Of a stretch of DNA of 64,000 nt, positions 21,601 to 31,658 are shown piece by piece (position 1 is the first letter of the stretch; each line of letters begins with the position of its first letter). The notes under the pieces were generated by a model, which was given only the letters and a program-made list of their open reading frames with translations, was not told the origin of the DNA and ran no database searches. The stretch is from Omphalotus guepiniiformis (lineage: Eukaryota; Basidiomycota; Agaricomycetes; Agaricales; Omphalotaceae). Location of the stretch: assembly GCA_028554645.1 (NCBI GenBank), contig JAQOOI010000076.1, positions 310,001 to 374,000 on the forward strand. The letters run 5' to 3'. The position numbers were made by a program, and so were the translations under genes.

Positions 21601-23714
21601 GTTGAGGGGTAGTTTGGATGGCATGAAGGTGTGATTTTTTTCGCTTTCCTAGTCATAATAGGCAACTGAAAGGCATTGGTCTAGCGTGCTAGCAAGCAAT
21701 ATATTGAAGGTCTGACGGTTGCTCAGACCGAATACGACCGTGAGCTCAAAGCACGTCGGGATGCAGAGGCGGAGGTCACTAGACTTCGTGTTCTACTCTC
21801 TGGCCAAGCCGCTCGTCTGACGGCTTTATCTGGTGATAGTCGTAGACAGGAGCTGCGGCAACAGATTTCGAAAGAGTTGCATGATAACCTGAATGGACTG
21901 GAACAAGATCTCAGCAAGCTGAAGGTAGAGAGGGATATGACGTTGGCGGAGGTTGAAGAGCTGAGTGCTGCCACTTCCAAGAGGTATGTTTCTATGCCGC
22001 TCTTTTCACATCTTTAACAGACATTCGTTAATCCTCAACGAATACTTGCAATGTAATCCATGCTGACCCATTACATGTTTTGCCCAGTTCGAACACGTCG
22101 GAACCTGCTGCGAACCTTAGCCGCACACTGACTAAACGTCTTGACAACCTCAAGAGTCAATATCAGCGTGAACTCGTTCCTCTTACACAACAGCGCGAGG
22201 CCCTTAAACGCGAGGTTATGGAGCTCAAAGCAGCACGGGATGTTTTCCTTGAAGAAACGACCGTGCTCAATGCACGGAATGAAGAGCTGGCGCAGCTCAG
22301 TGCCCAGTACTCTAGGCGTATGGCCATGGCTCCGCCTTTGCCAAGCGTATCAGAGACGCCATCCAAGGTTCCTGTGGTGAACATAGAGACCCCAAGGAAA
22401 TCACCTCCAGTTCCTCAGCAGATCCAGCAGCAGCAGCAGCATATGCTTCAGTCGTCGCAGCAGCTGGCGGTATCGGGGTCCCCTGCATACAGTTCTGTCG
22501 AAGACAACGCTGATTCCCGTTACGCTAAGGTGCCAAAAGTTGAAGTAGAGACGCACACACCATCGAAGGGAGGCAAATTCATGAAATGGGGGTCACGAGC
22601 TAAGGAGCCTTCTTTCCCCTCCACGCCCGACAATAAGGCAGGGAAAGGCGGGCATACAGAGCACAACTTCCAGCCTTTGAGTCTGTTGCGGTTCACTCGA
22701 TGTGACCACTGTGGAGACAAAATGTGGGGGTCGCAGTTACGGTGTACGGGGTGCAGTATATCGGTGCACACTCGATGTATCAATCAGGTGAATGTGATGT
22801 GTTCCCAACAGTCGACGAATGGTAGCGGTAGCTCTCAAGAGGAGTCACAGTACCTACGTAAGTTCATTATCTAGCATTTTTGCTGTCTTCTCATTTCTGA
22901 TGGTCATTGTCCTTATGTAGCTCCTTCAATGTTTGGCCGAGATCTGATTGAGCAGGTGCGAGCCGATGCCAAAGGTGGATCTCGAAAGGTACCTGTCATC
23001 GTAGAGAAGTGCATAGAAGCCGTGGAAGCCCTTGGTACGTGTTTTTGCCTTATCTGTTCATCTATCATGATCTCGCATTCATGATGTTTACCAGCTATGG
23101 ACTATGAAGGCATTTACCGAAAGACAGGCGGTTCTGGTCAATCACGGATGATAACACAGTTATTCGAACGCGGAGATTATGATGCCTTTGATTTGTGTGA
23201 CACCGATCGATTCAACGACATCTGCAGCGTCACTTCCGTTCTCAAAACATATTTGCGATCTCTGCCTATACCCTTGCTGACGCACGATCTACACGACCAT
23301 TTTATGGCCGCTGTCGCAATAAAAGATGTTACAATAAAAGATAATACGCTCGTGGAATTGGTAAATAAGCTGCCGGCAGAGCATTACCATACCTTACGAG
23401 CTTTGATGCTCCATCTGCATCGGTAAGAGTCCTTCGCGGAGGCTTCTGTGGCTGATGACTGATGTTTGCTCTGGACAGCATCTCTGCGAAGTGCGAAGTA
23501 AATCTCATGAACGCACGAAACTTGGGTGTCGTGTTCGGACGTGAGTATCTCCGCCTCCTGTTCATCATTTGTGATGTTGATGCCTCGGTCTACAGCTACG
23601 TTGATGAGATCCCGCACGCTAGGTGCAGAATTCAGCGACATGGCAGGCAAAGCTTTGTCTGTCGAGTGGTTCGTGGAGAAGGCACCTCAAGTCTTCAACA
23701 ATGATGCCAATTAG
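18657..23714 (+). CDS. LIM-LIM-coiled coil-C1-RhoGAP protein (RGA-type)
   Basis: GTPase-activating protein for Rho/Cdc42 that in fungi controls polarity and septins. About 1,560 residues. LIM1 starts CPGCKLSAVSEEGG and is completed across intron 1 (QSLFHVDCFKCAKCGNQVTA); LIM2 is CNICHQPILDEAIMTGDDAY then CFKCKICKNRID and CMDC. A long Ser/Pro-rich disordered region follows (about residues 150-940), then a coiled coil (21687-22330), then a C1 domain (HNFQPLSLLRFTRCDHCGDK to CINQVNVMC), and the RhoGAP domain (MFGRDLIEQVRADA; MDYEGIYRKTGGSGQ with the arginine finger; SVTSVLKTYLRSLPIPLL; NLMNARNLGVVFGPTLMRSR). The C1 loop between the first and second Cys pairs is short, suggesting an atypical, non-diacylglycerol-binding C1. 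All introns keep frame. Confidence 0.92.
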
Positions 23715-24422
23715 TGCGCGGACCTCTTTAGAACTCTTACTTCATCACATGCTTTGATTCAACCTCATTCTTCCTATTTATATATTGCCACACAATCCCT
23801 TCTCTTCCTCTCAGCTGTACTTTTTCAATGTTTCTCATTTCAACAATTTCTGAAGCTCGGACGGTTGTCTTCTATACTAGCTTATTTCATGCCGGATTCT
23901 TTCGTATGGTGTGTGTCATAGGTCTTATCTATAATTTTATCCTCTTCTACATAAATACTTTTATTTGTTTCTTCTATTCCTCGTTATTTACGACGTTCAC
24001 GCTCGTTGCATATCCCCATACCCACATGTTTCGTCTTTATAGTCTCCTTCAGCCGGATTAACGGATGTATCTCAGCATATTGATTTCAATCCAGAGAAAA
24101 TATGCATCAAATGTCATGCTGTCCGACCTGAATACTCTGAGATCTGAATACCTGTGCCTGTCTCTGGACAATATTATTTATGTAGCACGAGAAGTGCACC
24201 TGAACTACTACCATTGTCACTAACAACATGTGCTGGGTAGAATGCTCCCATATTTTACTTAGAATGAGTTTTTTAAAATTTACTTCAGAACTGCAAGTGA
24301 TAATTCCAGGGAAGAACTAGATAAGATATGGATATCATACAAACATATAATTTAAGAAACTGCATGTCATTGTGAAGTACACATAGCACATAGAAGTAAA
24401 GGTTGGGAAAACGATATTAACG
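23715..24422. other. AT-rich intergenic region between convergent genes
   Basis: About 700 bases after the RhoGAP stop and before the stop of the BTB gene. It is T-rich at first (23870-24010) and A/T-rich after. A 77-codon hydrophobic frame (23828-24061) looks like a translation of T-rich DNA. I see no tRNA, repeat or credible gene; probably 3' untranslated sequence. Confidence 0.5.
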
Positions 24423-26332
24423 TCACAGCAGTTCTCCGGATTTCCTAGTCCGTGGCGCTGTTTCGTACTTGAGAGTGCAGTAAAGGAAATGCCGTCGAGG
24501 ACCACTCGCGCCACCAGCTACAGCAGCAGCAGCTACTCGAGTTCCTAATGGTGTTGGGTCGGATCCGCTGCTCCTGAGACCCAGCGAAAACATCCGATCA
24601 AATACTGTCAAAAAACAGCAACGTAAGGCAGCAGCAGCGTGAATATGCGATAAACTTACAGGTGGCAATGAAAGCCTTTGCTGTCGTCTGACAACTAAGG
24701 TGAGTTAGAGAAAGCGGGGGGCTGACGCCTTCAAGCATACGCAAGTAGCGGTAAACCATTGAGGGCTGAGGCGGCCCTGTTTAGCATGTACATGAGTACG
24801 AGTCACGAAAAGACGGCAGATGTCCTACCAAAGCGAAATACGGCATGATAAGCCTGCCTCCACTTCTCCTCCAAAAGCCGCGCACAATTGGCTGAATCAG
24901 GGCAGGTTGCACACTAAAGAATGTGAGTGGCTGAGATCCAAGAGTCCTGAAGAGAACGGCTTACGCATTCGTACTCCTTTGCGACCATTGTTAGCCCAAT
25001 CTTCAGCACTCGTTCAAGGAACCAATTCCGACTGCCGATTACCATCAATGCGATGAAAACAGCTTGTCAAGATCACACACCGTTTCTCCAGCTTTAACAG
25101 AGTCTCCTGGCTCAGTGTGTTGAGTTCATGCTCTGACCAGCCACCCGGGTTGTCCAATACGAAACGACTGGATTCACGATATAATTCTTCCTCCCCGAAA
25201 AGCTCTGCTATTCGCATTGCTTTTATGGGTTTGCCGGCAGCATGCGTGAGAAGGAACTTTAGACATTCGCGTTGCAGAGAAGGAACGCAAAGTTTATGAG
25301 AAATATTCATGAGACCTTCAACGTTGTTCCAAGTGATAGTGCATTCAAGACTGATATAGACGCTCAGTCGAATGAGCTATGAGAAGGTCTAAGGGCAAAC
25401 TCACTGTGGATAAACAAATTTGAGAAAGTCGTGGAAGGTGCTAGCCTGAACCAATTGAACGCTGAAAGCGAAAAGACAGGATTAATAGAGAACATACTTT
25501 CTCTTCTTTGAGCACAATGACCGCGTCCGGACCATTGGCTGTGCGTCGCTTCACGGCTACTCTTGTACCCCTTTTTGAAGACGATCTACTGCTGGCCAAT
25601 GCTGGGCTACGCTTCGCTGAAGCAGACCCCAGTCCATTTGTGCGACTAGAACCACTCTGCAGTTTAGCAAGGCTGCTATTGCGCTCTCGATCTCTAACCT
25701 CCGCATCACTGCCCTCAGTGTCACTACTCTGAGTGCTGTCAGACCTACATGCGTCTACATCCGCCAAAACCTCAAGCTCCTCTGGATCGACGTCTGGGTC
25801 CATTGGGGCAAAAACCATCTCGGTTGGAATTCCGTGCTTACTACTGTCACCGGGAACAGAAGGTGGCTGAGATATAGTAATGACAGAAGACATGGAAGGC
25901 GGTCTTCCAGTTTCAGCCCAGTCCCCACTCAAAGCCGCTTCGAAGAAGGGGGATGCATAGAAAAGAACTTCTTTATGTGCCCTATAGACACGCGAGAACA
26001 CAAGCTGTATAAATAAACGACACGAGGTTCATGGCAAGGAAGACATACCAGAAGGTAGTACTTTCTACGACGATCTTGACAGTGCCAGGAAAACGACCAT
26101 GTTTAGTGAATGTTTCGTCAATTTCAATGGCTTCTTCATCATCGTCAATGCTCAGCTCGGACACGATATCATCCGATTCACACTCTTCAAGGAGCCAAGG
26201 AGGTGAGCCAGACGAACGAAAGATACCTGCAGCAGCAGCATGGGTTTCTGTTGGAGAGCTCAAAGATGCAGACGGATTGTTAGGACCTCTAGAGTTGCGG
26301 GCTATCAGGATATGCGATGGATTAGTGGTCAT
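24423..26332 (-). CDS. BTB/POZ-domain protein with a disordered insert in the BTB fold
   Basis: Probable adaptor protein; the partner is unknown. N-terminal acidic region (ECESDDIVSELSIDDDEEAI), then the BTB start GTVKIVVESTTFWAHKEVLF and YASPFFEAALSGDWAETGRP, assembled over an intron with donor GTATGT. Where the next BTB strand is expected there is instead an insert of roughly 110 Ser/Asp/Arg-rich residues, after which the fold resumes: DAVIVLKEEKASTFHDFLKF, VYPHLECTITWNNVEGLMNI, KLCVPSLQRECLKFLLTH. A BACK-like helical region follows (RIAELFGEEELYRESSRFVL) and RNWFLERVLKIGLTMVAKEY. The C-terminal part is ANCARLLEEKWRQAYHAVFR, GPPQPSMVYRYLRMLEGVSP, and ends in an Ala/Gly-rich stretch and HFLYCTLKYETAPR. 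Six or seven short introns, all frame-consistent. Confidence 0.8.
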
Positions 26333-26664
26333 CGAAGTCCAAGGAAACTCAATTTCTGATCGTCTCTATTGGGGAATTACGTAATAACCTTTTCACAAAT
26401 CGTCAATATTTTATTCAAAACTGACTCAAAACTGACTGATATATCAGTGCAAATTACAACTCGACGATCGACAGACTACATATATATATTTTCAATTTTT
26501 AATAATGTGGTCGAAGAACAGAGAATATGAAATTTACATTTTCGCGCGAGCGTGACGGTGTGACCTCACGTGACCTGACCTGACGCGCTCGTGCTTGGAA
26601 ACGTGACTGTTCTTGACTGTACTCTTCGCGTTCTCAATATAGATCTCTAATCTCATTGCATCTC
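26333..26664. promoter_or_regulatory. Bidirectional promoter BTB gene / RFC1
   Basis: 332 bases between divergent ATGs. It holds a tatatatata run (near 26480), a palindromic E-box TCACGTGA at 26566-26573, two following TGACC repeats and a TGACGCGC element (26581-26588) close to the MluI cell-cycle box. The last would suit an S-phase gene such as RFC1; binding is inferred only. Confidence 0.4.
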
Positions 26665-29600
26665 ATGGCGCCTACGGCAAAACATACAAAAACTGGTGGT
26701 AAAGATATTAGATCGTTCTTTGGGACGCCGAGTAGCCAGAAGACCCAACCGGTGCGCATTGTGTAAAACACCATACACCCTTCTTATTAAACATCAATGT
26801 CTGACTTTCAGGGACCCTCTTTGGACTACAAAAGCGAGGGGAAGAAACCGAGTATGTTGTACATTGATTAGGCTGAATAGCTCTTACTCTTCCTACCAAC
26901 AGGCAGGGTGACAACGGTGAGTTTACTAATGCTCTGCTGTGAGCATTCTCACTAACTTGTAGTGTAACCTTGAAGAACCAAGATGCTATCATGGTCATCG
27001 ATAGTGATGACGAACCCGTGTCTTCCAAGAAACCAGCTGCCCCCGTTCGGGTAAAGAAGCCTAGTGCATTACTATCCAGTGACGATGAGGGACGCACTAC
27101 TTTCAAGGAACCCAAGAAAGAAAAGTTCAAGTCTGTATCCCATGCTCTTTCTCTATGCCCTCTTATCTTATCTTATGCTCTCAGCTGGGCGGCGGCTAAA
27201 GCAGCCAAACTCGCAGGTCCGCCCCTTCACGGCAGTAAAACAGTCCCGGACGGGGAGGATAATTGTCTCTTCGGTCTCTCTTTTGTTTTCACCGGAGAAT
27301 TGAGCAGCTTCTCTCGAGATGAGGCCACAGACATTGCTAAACGGTTCGGAGGGTGAGTGCAAGGAAGTTAATCAAAAGCTACTACTTGAATATTTTCATT
27401 TAGCCGTGTCGTTGGCCAGCCCTCAACGAAAACGGACTATGTCGTGCTGGGAGATAATGCCGGTCCGAGCAAACTCAGGGCCATAGAGAAACACGCCATC
27501 AGAACGCTTGATGAAGACCAGTTTCTCAATTTGATTGCGACTCGCAAGGGCAATGGCAAAGGCCTGAATGAAAAGGCGAAGAAAAAGCTTGAGAAGGAAA
27601 AAGAAGCTATCAAAGCTGCAGCGAAGGAAATGGAGAAGCAAGAAAAGGAAATGGCTAGATCAACCGCAAAAAGCTCTAGCCAAAGGTCAGTGGAGTCTTA
27701 GTATGGAGTCCAGCGCCGAAGATGCTGAAGCTTTACAGTCCCTCAAAACTCGTCGATCCTTCGACACAGTTATGGACGACCAGATATGCACCTCAGTCAC
27801 TGAAGGACATGTGTGGAAACAAGAGCCAGGTAGAGAAGCTTCAGATGTGGCTTAAAGAATGGTTGATTCTGTTCTTCTGTACCAAGTACACCTTCTGACC
27901 TCTTTCATAGGCCACAAAGCTACAAGGCTGGCTTCAAGAAACCCGGCAAGAATGGTATGAACATGTATCGTGCTGTTCTCATCAGCGGATCGCCTGGGAT
28001 TGGAAAGACCACTAGTGCACATTTATGTGCCAAACTAGCAGGATATACTCCAATAGAACTCAATGCAAGTGACACGAGGAGCAAGAAGCTGGTTGAGGTA
28101 CTTGATTCGCCGAGTTTCTTCTGTTGATCATGCGGATTCACCTATGGGTAGAATGGAATGAATATCAACAACACATCGCTTGATGGCTACATCCGTGGCA
28201 GCTCTGTAAGTCTTTATGGATTCTCAAGGAGTTTCAAATCGAGTCATTACACTAATATCCCCCAGTCGACAAATTCTGCTGGCATAACCATTACAGATCG
28301 AAGCTGTTTAATCATGGACGAGGTTGACGGTATGTCGGGCGGAGACAGGGGTGGAGTTGGTGCCCTGAACGCTCTAATCAAGAAGTCCAAGGTCAGTTGC
28401 TCGAGATCTCTCTTGTGATGTTCATTCAACACATCTACAGATTCCTATTATCTGTATTGCGAACGACCGAGGTGCTCAAAAACTCAAGCCTCTCATGAGT
28501 ACAACATTCAGCTTGACCTTCTCCAAGTGCATATTCTTGTCTTACTTGACGGGTCATTGAGCTCACAGCAACTCGCAGGCCGCCCGCTGCTCAAATACGG
28601 TCAAGGATCTTGTCTATTGCCTTCAAGTAAGGATCTTATTGCCATCTAAAACATTCATTGAATATATTCAATGCGAGGGAGCACATGAAGGTTCCGGCCA
28701 ATGTCATCGATCAGCTGATAGCAGGTTCACAGTCCGACATCCGGCAAGTGCTGAATATGTTGTCTACGTGGAAGCTGTCCAGCAATACAATGTCGTTTGA
28801 CGAGGGCAAAGAGTTGTACGTGTGTTGCTCGAGGGAATTCCTCTAGTTTTTCAGAAAGCTTGAACAATCCAGGACGAAAATGAATGAGAAATATTCAGTC
28901 ATGAGCCCTTTCGACATAACATCAAAGGTTCTTGGGCCTTATCTGTTCTCTCATACATCTCGAGAAACACTGGGAGACAAGATGGATTACTACTTTCAAG
29001 ATCATTCCTTTGTGCCATTGTTCATCCAAGTACGTCTTAGCTATTTCACTTCCTCGCTGCTTGAGTTGAATCTTTTATAGGAGAATTACTTGAAAACTCA
29101 GCCTGCAAAATTACGCGGAGAAGAAGGACCTGACAAAGTCCTCAAACAACTGCAGCTTATGGATAAGGCGGCTTCTTCTCTATCAGATGGTGATTTAGTG
29201 GATGTAATGATTCACGGGTATGTGGTCTCTTCCCCACAAACCACCCGTGGTTGACTAATTTGTTCGATACAGGCCTGAGCAGCATTGGTCATTAATGCCT
29301 CTCCACGCTGTATGCTCTACTGTTCGCCCCGCTTCTTTTGTCTATGGCGCTGGTGCACATTATGGTGGACCTAATTCAATGTCATTTCCCCAGTACATGT
29401 TTCCTTCCATTCTCAATCGGAATATATTGTTGACCTTGACCTTTTGACGTAGATGGCTTGGGCAAAACTCTAAGCAGAATAAACTTGCCCGTCAGCTAGG
29501 CGACGTACAAACTCGGATGCGTTTGAAAGTCTCTGGGAACAAGACTGAGATTCGGCAGTCCTACATTCCTGCCTTGCATCCTCGGATCGTTCAACCATTG

Positions 29601-30217
29601 ATCGATGACGGAGCGGTAAGTGGTTTTCTCTTGCTCGTGATCCGGATACCGATCTATGTTTATTTAGAGCGCCGTTGACGAAGTCATTGAAAGAATGGAT
29701 GGGTATTACCTCTCCAGAGAAGACTGGGACACCATTGTTGAACTCGGTGTTGACGCCAAAAGAGATGAAGCCGTCTTGAAGAAAATACCTCCGTCTGTCA
29801 AGACCGCATTCACCAGAAAGTGCGTGTTTGAAGTTTGTACCAAAGTGGCTGATGAACTAAGGGAACACCTCCAGATACAATTCGGCGGATCACCCTATTC
29901 CTTTCCACAAAGCCCAGGATCTTGGCAAAGTACCGAAGAAATTGGCCGCCGAACCAGTGCCCGACCTTGAGGAGGCGTATGATGTGAGTTTGGCTACACT
30001 CTCGTCACTGTCATTGCCTGAATTTTTCTGTCAACAGTTCGACGAAGCCGTTGAAGACGTCTCCGAAGAAGAAACAACAAAGGATCCTGATGACATCAAG
30101 AACGATAAACTCATTCAGGCGTCAAAGAAGAGGAAGGCTCCCGATGACATCAAGAACGACAAAGTCACTCAGGCGTCAAAGAAGAGGAAGGTTCCTGCGG
30201 GAAAAGCGAAGAAATGA
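26665..30217 (+). CDS. RFC1: Replication factor C large subunit (RFC1)
   Basis: Large subunit of the clamp loader that places PCNA on DNA. Start [20 protein letters not shown] carries a PIP-box-like DIRSFF. A BRCT domain follows ([40 protein letters not shown]). Then [20 protein letters not shown], the AAA+ Walker [13 protein letters not shown], Walker [35 protein letters not shown], and the RFC1 C-terminal domain ([31 protein letters not shown]). About fifteen short introns; an apparent frame break near 27690-27740 disappears if a 53-nt intron (27687-27739, donor GTCAGT, acceptor TTTACAG) is spliced. The C-terminus has two copies of an 18-residue Lys-rich unit and ends GKAKK. Intact. Confidence 0.93.
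30088..30195 (+). repeat. 54-bp tandem duplication in the RFC1 C-terminal coding region
   Basis: Two adjacent copies encode [18 protein letters not shown] and [18 protein letters not shown]. The copies differ at a few bases, so this is not very recent. Each unit carries an SKKRK basic cluster typical of nuclear localisation signals. Confidence 0.8.
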
Positions 30218-31068
30218 TATCCCCCGTTACAATGTCGTTCACTACTGTAATGTCTATTCTTACCATGTATCTTTTAAGTATCGTAGTTGATTTACATAAC
30301 AAACAAGCATGCAGCTGCTATCAACAGTCGCGACAGGCTATTTATTCGAAACCATTTCCAAACCCCAGCTTTGACCTGATATGTCTACCTAAGTATCTAC
30401 TATGGTGATTCGAGAACTGCACTTTTTTGAGAATTGAATTTTGGTGTTTTCCACTTGAGCCTAATCCCTTAAGTAAGTACATAGACTTATTCTATTATAC
30501 TCAGAACCCTTAACCTGAATTTGTGTGATTTTACTCTGAGGATGGGGTGGTGTCGGGCAGTGACCGAGGAGGATTCGAGAATTGCAATCGTGCAAAATCA
30601 CGCTTGTCACGGCCACATCCACCCGCATCAGAGAGCATTGACTTTTCCTAAATTTTGTATGTATACCACCTTCAACTATTTGTGCCACCTTGAGAACCGG
30701 AATATAGACTGGTGTTGTATACTCTTAGTTGTCTATGTAATTTCTGAGGAATCCTAGTAAGATAATTCTCTGAATTAGAGAATGTCACACATCAAAGTCA
30801 CGCTTCCTGAGCAGTAATATGTGTCTCATTCCATTTCCTCAACACATTCTCTTGTTTCTTTTTGATATCTAGTTTTAAATGTATTCAATATACCTTACAA
30901 AAAATTGACGAAGCACCAGTTTGAATGGATGAGGAGATATTCACGAAGTTGCAATTCTGTGAGCAGTGCACATTGAAAACCACCATAGTAAATATCTACC
31001 CATTTACCAATATATGGACAATTCCGTGCGGCTCATCATCGATCCGTGGTGTTCTCATGACACTTTTA
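30218..31068. other. Intergenic, no gene seen
   Basis: About 850 bases after RFC1. AT-rich, many stops in all frames, no recognisable protein, tRNA or array. Contains the RFC1 3' flank and the left flank of the inverted-repeat element. Confidence 0.5.
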
Positions 31069-31566
31069 GGTGCCGATCGGGTGAACGGCTTATGGTAAAC
31101 CGGGGGGGCTTAAGGCTTATGAGGGCTTATGGAGTCACATCAGTCACATCTAGTTACCATGAGCCCAGCGTGGGACAACTCATGTAGCACATCCATCAAC
31201 AATGCATTCACTTTCCCGCTCACTGTTGCGCCTTGTTGCGCCTCATCTGCGCCTCACCCGCCTCCCTTTGCACAAGTGATAACTCAATTTTAGGTGCATA
31301 AAATTACTAAAGATAGATACTACTGATACGAGTTTTTTACACTCTACATCCTCATGTAATTAATATTCAAATATTCACATATGACAATTTGACCTCACTG
31401 TTGATGGCAGCGACCAAAAGGTTGGATGACGTCGAGAACAAACAGGTTGACAAATGAGGATAGTCACAGCGTGATAAGGACCATAAGCCTGTATAAGCCG
31501 TGGGAGATTTGTTTTGGCTGGTAAGCCCTCGAACCCGGACCCTAAGCCGTTCACCCGATCAGGCCC
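31069..31566. mobile_element. MITE-like element with terminal inverted repeats
   Basis: The 18 bases gatcgggtgaacggctta at 31075-31092 recur exactly, inverted, at 31543-31560. Imperfect inverted similarity extends inward: the left end has aaggcttatgagggcttatgg (31112-31132) and the right end has ccataagcctgtataagccg (31481-31500). Outward, the ends read GGTGCC and, inverted, GGGCCT. A TTA flanks both sides (31066-31068 and 31567-31569), consistent with a 3-bp target duplication of the PIF/Harbinger type. The roughly 500-bp body is AT-rich and has no coding capacity, so it would be non-autonomous. The superfamily is inferred from end sequence and TTA only. Confidence 0.7.
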
Positions 31567-31658
31567 TTAGCGATTCGCAAGAGATTCGCTTAAAAGGAAC
31601 GTTCTCAACCTAACCGAGACGATGCGTTTTCACCGGGTGCGTACAGGAGCATACATCA

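Noticed and set aside
23828..24061. 77-codon hydrophobic frame
   Set aside because: It is a translation of T-rich 3' flanking DNA, with no promoter context and no homologous pattern.
27687..27739. Apparent frameshift or stop in RFC1
   Set aside because: A 53-nt intron with donor GTCAGT and acceptor TTTACAG joins SSSQ to [19 protein letters not shown] in frame, which matches the family.
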